Below, piece after piece: positions 12,079 through 19,577 of a stretch of DNA of 20,030 nucleotides. The translations under genes and the position numbers were made by a program. The stretch covers positions 1 to 20,030 of IMG/VR virus record IMGVR_UViG_3300020396_000050; one strand, given 5' to 3'. This DNA is from a virus. Position 1 is the first letter of the stretch. Each line of letters begins with the position of its first letter. The notes under the pieces are model-generated. The model made no database searches, was not told the DNA's origin, and was given only the letters and a program-made list of their open reading frames with translations.

Positions 12079-14247
12079 ATGGCTAGTACATATGGAAACG
12101 ATCTTCGGCTAGAAGAGATTGGCGATGGCGAACAATCTGGTACATGGGGCGCTACAACTAATACAAACCTTGAATTAATTGCAGAGGCTCTTAGTTTTGG
12201 CACCGAAGCCATTACTACCAACGCCGATACGCACACCACTACGATTGCAGATGGAGCTACCGATCCGGGTCGCTCTCTGTATTTGAAGTATACAGGAACG
12301 CTGGACAGCACCTGCACTATTACAATTGCGCCCAACTCTATTAGCAAAACATGGTACATTGAAAACGGCACAAGCGGCTCTCAAAGTATTATTATCTCGC
12401 AAGGCTCTGGGGCCAACGTAACAATTCCAACAGGGCAAACTAAGATTGTTTACTCAGACGGCGCAGGGTCTGGCGCAGCTATGGCAGAGATTGGCACGTT
12501 AGGCGTTACTAATCTAGCTGTAACTACCAACGCAACTGTTGGGGGCACTCTTGGCGTTACGGGAGTTTTAACAGGTACGTCATTAGATATTAGTGGTAAC
12601 GTAGATATTGATGGAACTCTTGAAACGGACGCGCTTTCTATTAACGGTACAGCCGTTACGTCCACTGCGGCTGAATTAAATATTCTTGACGGCGTTACAG
12701 CTACAACCGCAGAACTCAACATTATGGACGGCGTTACAGCTACAACCGCAGAACTCAACATTATGGATGGAGTTACGTCTACCACTGCTGAGTTAAATAT
12801 TCTTGATGGCGTTACATCTACCGCTACTGAATTAAACCAACTGGATGCCATTACTCGCGGCAGTATCCTGTACGGCAATGCTTCTGGCGCAACGGCTAGA
12901 TTAGCCAAAGGTGCCGCTGATACTGTTCTGACTTCGGACGGTACAGATTTAAGTTGGGCCGCTGCTGGTGGCGCTTTTATGGGAAGCGTTGTAACAGTTA
13001 GTAGCAGTGGAGTGACCACTCTTTCGGCTGCTCAGTCTGGTTCTTTAGTCTATATTACAAATTCAGCGGCTATTCTTAAATTACCTACAGCAGCGGCGGG
13101 ACTGTTTTTTGGTTTGAGAAACACCACAGACTCAGATGTAATAGTAAGGGCCGCATCTGGCACTGTGTATATGAACTCTAGAATAATGCCGTCAAAGATA
13201 GTGGAAGCAGATGGTCTTGGTATTATTGTAGGCGTTGATAGCACTCATTGGGTGGCAGATTTTGATATGCCATCGGCGGCAATAATAAATCGTTTTCATA
13301 ATTCCGGCAATAATTCGAACTATTCAGAGACACGAACAATAAGCGCAGGAACTACGTCTATTGGCATATTCATGCAAGGTGGACAAGCTGTAGTAAGCTA
13401 TGGACAAGTTAGCGGAAGTTCCGTGTATTTCTCTGCTGGTTGTGGTGGAAGCTCTTATTCTGAAAAGTTAATTACATCTTCTTTGCCTTCGTCATTGACC
13501 ATTTCTGGAAATTATATAGTGCAGGATCAATCAAATGTTGGCAATCCAAATAGCGCTTCTAGACTACGTGTAAACGGCACAGGGGTTGATATGTACGCAG
13601 GATACCCGCAAGGTGGATTGTCTTACAACCCTGTTTCATTCAACGCTAATGGTGGAGTAGCCAGTGGTGGCGATTTCAACGCTAATGGTGGTCAGGGCAG
13701 AGGGAGCTCTGGAACTTACTACAGCAACGCTAATCTTGTCCTTTCTGGAGGGGCTGGAAGCGGTTCACCAGCGGGTGTTGGTGGAAGATGCTACAGTGGC
13801 ACTTCAAATTCTGGGACAGGCAAAAGATATGACGGTACTACTTGGGTATCAAGCCGAAACAGTAGTCAAAACATGAGACACGGTGGCGGTTTAGGGGGCA
13901 ACGATGGCACTGCAACTGCTGGTGGAGCAGGGGGTAGCAAGGATAGTAATGCTGTTGCTTGGACAAATTATGTAGGAAAAGAGTTCTACCTACCTTCTGG
14001 TGGGACTAACGTACAACCCACTTCGGAAGGATATGATTCTGGTACATATTATGGGCATTACGACTTTGAAACGGGTGCAGATGGAGCGACTTTTGGAATA
14101 ACTCCATCAGACTTAGTTTTGTTGTTCGGGCCAACCTCTGCTCCATTGTTTACTAGAGAACCAAAATCCTACGGAGCAAACAGTTTTGGCACAGCGGGAA
14201 AAGGTTTTCAGGTGGGACAAGCTGTCATAATAGAGTTTAAAGGATAA
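12079..14247 (+). CDS. tail fibre with repeat stalk and glycine-rich receptor-binding tip
   Basis: A 722-residue host-recognition protein. Residues 1-45 (MASTYGNDLRLEEIGDGEQS, GTWGATTNTN) are the virion-attachment end I recall from marine tail fibres. Residues 60-190 are beta-rich linkers. Residues 194-258 hold five 13-residue repeats (TAAELNILDGVT type), the well-known phage fibre repeat that builds a trimeric stalk. Residues 300-400 are another beta region (LVYITNSAAILKLPTAAAGL). From about 425 to the end the chain becomes very rich in Gly, Ser, Asn and Tyr, with GG and GGAGG runs between 525 and 620, recalling the polyglycine-helix adhesins of T2/S16-type gp38, and ends with FQVGQAVIIEFKG. 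It has no chaperone domain; the next gene probably provides it. This is the most host-specific gene of the window. Confidence 0.8.
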   Translation: MASTYGNDLRLEEIGDGEQSGTWGATTNTNLELIAEALSFGTEAITTNADTHTTTIADGATDPGRSLYLKYTGTLDSTCTITIAPNSISKTWYIENGTSGSQSIIISQGSGANVTIPTGQTKIVYSDGAGSGAAMAEIGTLGVTNLAVTTNATVGGTLGVTGVLTGTSLDISGNVDIDGTLETDALSINGTAVTSTAAELNILDGVTATTAELNIMDGVTATTAELNIMDGVTSTTAELNILDGVTSTATELNQLDAITRGSILYGNASGATARLAKGAADTVLTSDGTDLSWAAAGGAFMGSVVTVSSSGVTTLSAAQSGSLVYITNSAAILKLPTAAAGLFFGLRNTTDSDVIVRAASGTVYMNSRIMPSKIVEADGLGIIVGVDSTHWVADFDMPSAAIINRFHNSGNNSNYSETRTISAGTTSIGIFMQGGQAVVSYGQVSGSSVYFSAGCGGSSYSEKLITSSLPSSLTISGNYIVQDQSNVGNPNSASRLRVNGTGVDMYAGYPQGGLSYNPVSFNANGGVASGGDFNANGGQGRGSSGTYYSNANLVLSGGAGSGSPAGVGGRCYSGTSNSGTGKRYDGTTWVSSRNSSQNMRHGGGLGGNDGTATAGGAGGSKDSNAVAWTNYVGKEFYLPSGGTNVQPTSEGYDSGTYYGHYDFETGADGATFGITPSDLVLLFGPTSAPLFTREPKSYGANSFGTAGKGFQVGQAVIIEFKG
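12658..12843 (+). repeat. 39-bp tail-fibre repeats
   Basis: Five 13-codon units encode TSTAAELNILDGV and its variants. Units at 12688-12726 and 12727-12765 are identical over all 39 bases; the other units differ at several positions. The perfect pair indicates recent duplication or gene conversion within the stalk, changing fibre length by fixed steps. Confidence 0.85.
13639..13691 (+). repeat. 17-bp direct repeat in the fibre tip
   Basis: A 17-base sequence encoding FNANGG occurs at 13639-13655 and again at 13675-13691, 36 bases apart, inside the glycine-rich tip. It keeps the reading frame (12 codons), so deletion or duplication between copies would change a surface loop without breaking the protein. 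Confidence 0.7.
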
Positions 14248-14251
14248 AGCA

Positions 14252-14491
14252 ATGTATGATGAAGCAGTGTTAAACTTGTATAGCAAGCATTGGCCTAACT
14301 CTATGACCAGTGAAGTTACAATGTCCGTTGTAAAGCAATTACTTGAAGCAACAGATTGGATGGGTCTTTCGGACACTCCCACCATGACAACTGCTTGGGT
14401 AACGTACCGTGCCACTTTAAGAAATCTTGAAAACTCTTCAAATTGGCCCTTGCTTAATCTTGAAGAGTGGCCTCAAAAGGTGGTTGAATGA
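14252..14491 (+). CDS. probable tail fibre assembly chaperone
   Basis: A 79-residue protein starting 4 bases after the fibre stop with AAGGA before its ATG. The second half (ATDWMGLSDTPTMTTAWVTY, RATLRNLENSSNW, then EEWPQKVV) follows the pattern of small tail-fibre assembly proteins: an acidic/aromatic D-W lead, W-x2-YR-x2-LR helix, and a final WP. Such proteins help fold and trimerise fibre tips, and the position directly behind a fibre gene is typical. The N-terminal third (MYDEAVLNLYSKHWP) is not recognised. Assignment is by pattern and position, so moderate. Confidence 0.55.
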   Translation: MYDEAVLNLYSKHWPNSMTSEVTMSVVKQLLEATDWMGLSDTPTMTTAWVTYRATLRNLENSSNWPLLNLEEWPQKVVE

Positions 14492-14673
14492 AACTTATCC
14501 CCCCAGAATTGATGTACAAAATTAAAGTCGTGCATGATGAAATGAAAGACGCAAGAGAAAAAGTTATGCAATCAGCATTTTGCCACCCAGACTTTACAAA
14601 GGCAAGCAAAGACATTGTTGACGTAACAGCTTGGGTTAAGCAAGTTTATTTTGACAATGCCAGACATAAATGA
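14488..14673 (+). CDS. small helical hypothetical protein
   Basis: A 61-residue protein overlapping the preceding stop by ATGA, so it is translationally coupled. It is helical and Lys/Asp-rich (YKIKVVHDEMKDAREKVM, then TKASKDIVDVTAWVKQVYF) with a single Cys32 in SAFCHPDF. I do not recognise it. Being coupled to the likely fibre chaperone suggests a role in fibre assembly or attachment, but nothing in the sequence shows it. Confidence 0.55.
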   Translation: MKLIPPELMYKIKVVHDEMKDAREKVMQSAFCHPDFTKASKDIVDVTAWVKQVYFDNARHK

Positions 14674-14706
14674 GCGCGTCTCGGCGTATCTTTTTAAAGG
14701 TGATAT

Positions 14707-16821
14707 ATGCCGCTAACAAAGCTACAGTTTAAGCCCGGAATAAACCGAGAAACCACTTCGTATAGTAACGAAGGCGGTTGGTTTGATAGCGACAAGGTTC
14801 GTTTTCGTATGGGGTTCCCTGAAAAAATAGGCGGTTGGGTACGTCAGTCTGTATATAACTTCTTGGGTACTTGCCGTGCGTTGCATCCTTGGGTGGCTTT
14901 GTCTGGAGAAAAGTTTATTGGTGTAGGTACGTCACTTAAATACTATATTAATGAAGGAGGTGCCTATCAGGACATAACGCCTATACGCGTGGCTTCTTCC
15001 GCGGTCACTTTTGGTGCAGGGGCCAATACGTTAGATGGCAATATTAACGCTTCAATACAATCTATTGTTTTAAATAGCGCCGCAGGTTTTCCAACAGGCG
15101 GCGGTCTTATTCTAATAGGTACAGAACAAATACGGTATGTAGGTATTACCAGCGCAACGTTAACAAGCTGCACTCGCGGTGTTAACGGCACTATCGCTGC
15201 ATCACACTCAAACAATGATCCGGTTACTTGCGCCACACTGACTGTTACAGACGCGGATGGGCACGGCGCAGTGAAAGATGATTTTGTTACTTTCTCGGGC
15301 GCGGCATCTCTTGGCGGGGTTATTATTCCCGCAGTTCTTAACCAAGAGTATCCGATCACAAAAATTGTTTCTTCCACTGTTTTTCAAATTGAAGCCAGAA
15401 CCGCGTCTGCCATTTCAGATATAACTACTTCTTCGGGTTTAAACCCCACTCTGGTGTTTGCTAACACTAGCGACAGCAACAACGGCGGCGGTTCTGCCGT
15501 AGGTGCGTACCAAATTAACACTGGATTAGACACTACCATTCAGGGAACGGGGTGGGGAGCGGGTACGTGGAGCCGTGGTACGTGGGGGTCAGCTTCAGAC
15601 TTAACAGTCTCTGGCGCTACTTTAAGAATTTGGAGCCACGACAACTTTGGTGAAGACTTATTAATAAATGTTAGAGATGGTGGTATATACTATTGGAAAA
15701 AATCCAATGGATTGAACAACCGTGCGGTTTTACTTTCTGGTTTATTAAACGCAAACAAAACTCCGACCGTAGCCAAACAAATACTTGTTTCGGACAAAGA
15801 CAGGCATATTATAGCGTTTGGTTGTGACCCTGAAACAGATATTGGCAAACAAGACCCCCTACTTATTAGGTTTGGCAGTCAAGAAAGTCTAACTGATTGG
15901 GCCTCTACCGTTACTAACACTGCGGGTGATTTAAGAATTGGCGCGGGTTCCGAAATCATAACCGCAGTAGAGACTAGGCAGCAAGTCTTGGTGTTTACAG
16001 ACGTTTCCTTACACGCCATGCAGTTTCTTGGACCGCCGTTTACATTTGGTATTAACACCGTTTCTGAAAACATTACTACCGCAAGCCCCTTATGCGCAGT
16101 AGCTGTTAATGACAGCGTTTTTTGGATGGGAAGAAAAGAATTTTATGTCTACGCAGGCGCGGTAAAACGACTTCCGTGTACTGTCCGAGATTATGTTTTT
16201 TCTGACTTTAATGAAAGCCAGATAGAAAAAGTTTCGGCGGCAACTAACACTGCCTTTTCAGAGATTTGGTGGTTTTACCCTTCTAAGAACAGCGAAGAAA
16301 ATGACCGTTATGTTGTGTTCAACTATGAACAACAAGTATGGTATTATGGCAATCTAAGCCGCACTTGCTGGGTAGATCGTGGTGTTGATGAGCTACCTAT
16401 AGCCGCAAGCTCTGACCACTATCTTTATGAGCATGAAAGCGGCTTTGATGATGGCAGCACTGCACCAGCAACAGCTTTATTAGCTCACATAGAAAGTAGC
16501 CAGATAGATTTAGGTGATGGAGACCAGTTCGCGTTTTTGTCCAGAATTATTCCTGACATAACTTTCCGAGATTCTACAACAACTAATCCCGCAGTTACCT
16601 TTACACTAGGGGTTCGAAACTTTCCGGGTGGCAATTACTTGCATACCGATGCTAACTCCGTAAGCAAAACTTCTTCAATTCCTGTAGAACAGTTTACAAA
16701 AGAAATCAGAACCCGCCTGCGCGGAAGATCGTTTAATTTAAAAATAGAAAACACTGGAACCGAAACCGCTTGGCGGTTAGGCACACCCCGAGTTGAAGTT
16801 AGACCGGACGGTAGGCGTTAA
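14707..16821 (+). CDS. tail nozzle / tail-tube-B-like protein
   Basis: A 704-residue protein, the largest connector-type gene product besides the fibre. N-terminal residues 1-60 (MPLTKLQFKPGINRETTSYS, EGGWFDSDKVRFR, PEKIGGW, RALHPW) are the characteristic beginning of the beta-propeller nozzle proteins of marine podoviruses, functionally like P22 gp10 or T7 gp12. Two inserted beta modules follow: about 105-172 (FPTGGGLILIGTEQIRYVG, then CTRGVNGT) and about 176-232 (AVKDDFVTFSGAASLGGV, LNQEYPITKI). Residues 282-293 hold a GWGAGTWSRGTW motif, then a propeller-like body with repeated aromatic blades (FGEDLLINVRDGGIYYW, FWMGRKEFYVYAGAVKRLP, WWFYPSKNSEENDRYVVFNY). It would form the exit channel below the adaptors. 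Ribosome-binding site AAAGGTG. Confidence 0.7.
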   Translation: MPLTKLQFKPGINRETTSYSNEGGWFDSDKVRFRMGFPEKIGGWVRQSVYNFLGTCRALHPWVALSGEKFIGVGTSLKYYINEGGAYQDITPIRVASSAVTFGAGANTLDGNINASIQSIVLNSAAGFPTGGGLILIGTEQIRYVGITSATLTSCTRGVNGTIAASHSNNDPVTCATLTVTDADGHGAVKDDFVTFSGAASLGGVIIPAVLNQEYPITKIVSSTVFQIEARTASAISDITTSSGLNPTLVFANTSDSNNGGGSAVGAYQINTGLDTTIQGTGWGAGTWSRGTWGSASDLTVSGATLRIWSHDNFGEDLLINVRDGGIYYWKKSNGLNNRAVLLSGLLNANKTPTVAKQILVSDKDRHIIAFGCDPETDIGKQDPLLIRFGSQESLTDWASTVTNTAGDLRIGAGSEIITAVETRQQVLVFTDVSLHAMQFLGPPFTFGINTVSENITTASPLCAVAVNDSVFWMGRKEFYVYAGAVKRLPCTVRDYVFSDFNESQIEKVSAATNTAFSEIWWFYPSKNSEENDRYVVFNYEQQVWYYGNLSRTCWVDRGVDELPIAASSDHYLYEHESGFDDGSTAPATALLAHIESSQIDLGDGDQFAFLSRIIPDITFRDSTTTNPAVTFTLGVRNFPGGNYLHTDANSVSKTSSIPVEQFTKEIRTRLRGRSFNLKIENTGTETAWRLGTPRVEVRPDGRR

Positions 16822-17114
16822 TGTCTAGGAATCTAGTTCGCCCGTTTTTCCCGATTCCTCCGCAGGGATACGAACAGTCGTACTTTAATGAAATTATTCG
16901 GTCTTTTGCTGTATATTTAGACCAAATGCAAAACCCCGGAGAAGGTAGACACACTACTTTAGTTCTAACCGAATTGCCAAGCAATGATTCGGGTTTAGAA
17001 GAAGGTTCTATTTTTGTTGTTGACGGTGTTTTAAGAATACCATTACCTTTTAAACCGTTTCCCGCGGGTGTTTTAGGAAGTGGTTTGGTCGGCACCGTGA
17101 CGGTGACCACATGA
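16821..17114 (+). CDS. small tail protein ending in one VTG-type repeat
   Basis: A 97-residue protein overlapping the nozzle stop by one base. Residues 1-73 (NLVRPFFPIPPQGYEQSYFN, EIIRSFAVYLDQMQNPGEGR, EEGSIFVVDGVLRI) form a module I recall from marine phage tails: a Pro-rich lead, one helix and a beta hairpin. The C-terminus PAGVLGSGLVGTVTVTT contains a single copy (83-95) of the repeat that fills the protein at 10848. Coupling with the nozzle gene suggests assembly on the nozzle tip. No enzymatic motif. Confidence 0.65.
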   Translation: MSRNLVRPFFPIPPQGYEQSYFNEIIRSFAVYLDQMQNPGEGRHTTLVLTELPSNDSGLEEGSIFVVDGVLRIPLPFKPFPAGVLGSGLVGTVTVTT

Positions 17115-17173
17115 TAAATACATGGAAAAGTTTTAATCGGTCTGATACAGTCCAGATCAAAGGGGCGATGTGA
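17111..17173 (+). CDS. possible 20-residue coupling micro-ORF
   Basis: An ATG inside the end of the preceding gene (ATGA overlap at 17111-17114) opens a 20-codon frame that closes exactly at the next gene's start (TGATG at 17171-17175). The peptide has a single Trp and moderate charge and matches nothing I know. Double overlap suggests a translational relay between the tail protein and the ejection-type protein rather than a functional peptide. AAGGGG for the downstream gene lies within it. It could also be chance in a 58-base spacer. Confidence 0.3.
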   Translation: MINTWKSFNRSDTVQIKGAM

Positions 17174-18540
17174 TGCAAGAACAGATGTATTTTCCCGAGG
17201 GCGGGGTGGGGTCTTTCTTAACCTCTAACATGGATGAAATGCCTGACAACGTACTTGCGTTTGGTCAACCTCGCGGCATTAACTCTATGGGCGACGTAGC
17301 AAACCGCATGGCTCAGATGGGCCGTAACGGTGATACGGAACTGGCTCACGTTAATCGTGACGAGATTATCATAGACCGGAACATGGCCCGCGATCCGCGG
17401 ATCAGGAACGCTATGGCGGAGGTTTTTAGTGACAATGACATGGACATGTCGCGTTACACGGTTGGCAACGCGGCTAACTCTGTAAACCCTTATACGGGTA
17501 ACAAAGAGTTTTTTCTGAAGAAGATTATTAGCGGCGTTAAGAAGATCGTTAAGATGGCTGCGCCTATTGTTATTCCGTTGGCAGCAAACGCTTTATTCCC
17601 CGGAATGGGTGCAATAGCTTCAGGGTTTTTGGGCTCTGGCATTAGTTCTCTTGCTATGGGCAACAACTTTAAGGACAGCCTAAAGGCGGGCATTATGGGC
17701 GGCTTGGTTGGTGGCGTTAGTCAGGGCTTTAGGAACATGAACGCAAACAAAGGGTTCTTTTCTGGTGAGGGGCAGTTTGGTCGCGAAGGTTTTGGGTTCT
17801 TTGATCGTAGCAGCAACCCTGTGGACACCTTCTTAGGTAAGGAACCTATAAACGCTAACGCTACAGCAGATAAACTGCTTAATCCAACTGATGGAATACC
17901 CGCGGGCTCTTCCACTAGCGGAAGTTTCTTTACAAATCCTGACGTTAAGGGTGTTAGCGTAGACGAAGCTTTTTTAAAGCTTAAAGCTGACCCTAAGTTT
18001 GCGGGTGTAGACGACAGCGTTCTTTCGGGCCTTGCTAAAAACATGTCTAAAGAAGCCGTCAAAGGCGGTTTAAAGCTCCTACCAACAATCGGGGCTGGAC
18101 TTGGTGTAACAGCGTTAGCTGGTGGCTTTGATCAAATACCCGCGGAAGAGATTGAAGACCCCTACGACAGCACTTCGCCCGCCGAGGACCGCTTGGCAGC
18201 GAACCCCGAGATGTATACAACCGGAGTACCCGGAGCCCCGTCTTACCGCTCTTTGTATGACGTAATGGTGCCCACGGTCCGCCAGCCGATTTACCAGCAA
18301 TTTGTTGAGCCTGTCCAAACAGCCGCTGCGGGCGGCGAAATGCAGAATTTCCCACGCAAGACGGGTTACATAGGTGGCCCCGGAACCGAGACTTCCGACA
18401 GCATTCCAGCCATGCTTTCTGACGGGGAGTTTGTAATGAACGCCAAGGCCGTCCGCGGAGCGGGTAACGGTAGCAGAGAGCGCGGCGTTAGAAAGATGTA
18501 CGATATGATGAGAGCCTTTGAAGGGGGTGCAGTAGCATGA
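17173..18540 (+). CDS. ejection / internal virion protein with hydrophobic core
   Basis: A 455-residue protein. The ATG at 17173 is preferred over GTG 17170 because of spacing from AAGGGG. Residues 1-105 form a charged head with GDTELAHVNRDEIIIDRNMA (53-72), residues about 128-185 a long Ala/Gly-rich hydrophobic stretch (KMAAPIVIPLAANALFPGMG, then GSGISSLAMGN) able to enter membrane, then a disordered middle, and a C-terminal block PGTETSDSIPAMLSDGEFVM and AKAVRGAGNG. That DGEFVM block recurs in phage tape-measure and internal proteins. Position after the nozzle and amphiphilic make-up suggest it is released with the DNA to form a path through the cell envelope. The final bases overlap the next gene by ATGA. 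Confidence 0.58.
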   Translation: MQEQMYFPEGGVGSFLTSNMDEMPDNVLAFGQPRGINSMGDVANRMAQMGRNGDTELAHVNRDEIIIDRNMARDPRIRNAMAEVFSDNDMDMSRYTVGNAANSVNPYTGNKEFFLKKIISGVKKIVKMAAPIVIPLAANALFPGMGAIASGFLGSGISSLAMGNNFKDSLKAGIMGGLVGGVSQGFRNMNANKGFFSGEGQFGREGFGFFDRSSNPVDTFLGKEPINANATADKLLNPTDGIPAGSSTSGSFFTNPDVKGVSVDEAFLKLKADPKFAGVDDSVLSGLAKNMSKEAVKGGLKLLPTIGAGLGVTALAGGFDQIPAEEIEDPYDSTSPAEDRLAANPEMYTTGVPGAPSYRSLYDVMVPTVRQPIYQQFVEPVQTAAAGGEMQNFPRKTGYIGGPGTETSDSIPAMLSDGEFVMNAKAVRGAGNGSRERGVRKMYDMMRAFEGGAVA

Positions 18541-19577
18541 GCGAAACAACCCAATATGTAGTCAATCGCCAAGACCCCGCGATTGAGGCTTACCGTCTGG
18601 GATTACTGGGCGATGTGCAGAAATACATCAAAGGTCAGATTGAACGCGGCGATGCACCGCCTGACTATCAGGTAGCGGGGCTTAGTCCCAGCGAACAGGC
18701 TTCTATTGCCGCGGCACAAACAGGCGTGGGTGCATATCAGCCCTTTCTGACGCAGGGTTCGTCAACGATTGACCAAGCTGCGGGCCTAACGGGAACAGAT
18801 GCTGCCGGATACATGGGTGACGCTTCGACGGCGTTGCAAAGCGGTATTGGTGCTTTGGCTGGTACTGGGGCTATGTATGACCCTAACAGTTACCAAAACT
18901 TTATGAACCCTTACGAAGATCAGGTCATCGACAACACTCTGGCGGACATTCGTCGTCAGGGTGACATAGCGCAACAGGGCGTCAGGGCTCAAGCGGTTGG
19001 CGCAGGGGCCTTCGGTGGTTCTCGCGGTCAGATTGCACAGTCTGAGCTAGACCGAAACGTTATGAAGCAACAGGCCGACACTGCGGCGCAAATGCGGGCG
19101 GCTGGTTTCCAGAACGCGCAGCAAGCTGCAATGGGTGCGTTTGAGTCTGGTATGGGTAGACAGCAACAGTTGGGCCAGCTTACCGGACAGATAGGCGCGG
19201 GCCTCGGTTCTTTGGGCGCACAAACAGGTCAGTTGGGTCAACAGCTAGGCGGTCTTGGCATTCAGCAAGCGGGTCTGGGCGAAATGGGCACAAACCTAAA
19301 TACTCAGGACATACAGAACCTAATGACGACAGGTGCGACAGAGCGCGGCATTACTCAAGCTGGTTTGGATGCAACGCGCCTGACCAACTTGCAGCGTTAT
19401 ACACAGCCTTATCAACAGTATGGCTTCTTGTCGGATATTTACTCTGGCACACCAACAGGGTCTTCAACGCTTACGGCGGCTTCGGCTCCGCAAGTTTCAC
19501 CCTTCCAAACTGCAATGGGTTTGGGTATAAGTGGACTAGCCGCCGCATCAGGCGCACAACGGGCGGGGTTATTTTAA
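18537..19577 (+). CDS. second ejection / internal virion protein
   Basis: A 346-residue Ala/Gln/Gly-rich helical protein, coupled to the previous gene (ATGA). A conserved-looking core lies at about 115-175 (SYQNFMNPYEDQVIDNTLAD, IRRQGDIAQQGVRAQAVGAG, FGGSRGQIAQSELDRN), which I recall from marine phage virion proteins. Residues 176-250 contain Gln/Gly heptad-like runs (GQLTGQIGAGLGSLGAQTGQ and following) that suggest a long oligomeric helical bundle, as in podoviral ejection proteins. There are no cysteines and no membrane helix apart from a weak C-terminal GLGISGLAAASGAQ stretch. Likely part of the internal core or ejected channel. Confidence 0.58.
   Translation: MSETTQYVVNRQDPAIEAYRLGLLGDVQKYIKGQIERGDAPPDYQVAGLSPSEQASIAAAQTGVGAYQPFLTQGSSTIDQAAGLTGTDAAGYMGDASTALQSGIGALAGTGAMYDPNSYQNFMNPYEDQVIDNTLADIRRQGDIAQQGVRAQAVGAGAFGGSRGQIAQSELDRNVMKQQADTAAQMRAAGFQNAQQAAMGAFESGMGRQQQLGQLTGQIGAGLGSLGAQTGQLGQQLGGLGIQQAGLGEMGTNLNTQDIQNLMTTGATERGITQAGLDATRLTNLQRYTQPYQQYGFLSDIYSGTPTGSSTLTAASAPQVSPFQTAMGLGISGLAAASGAQRAGLF

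Noticed and set aside
12450-13019. A 189-codon minus-strand open frame.
   Set aside because: Shadow of the tail-fibre repeats, with the same repetitive composition and no start signals.
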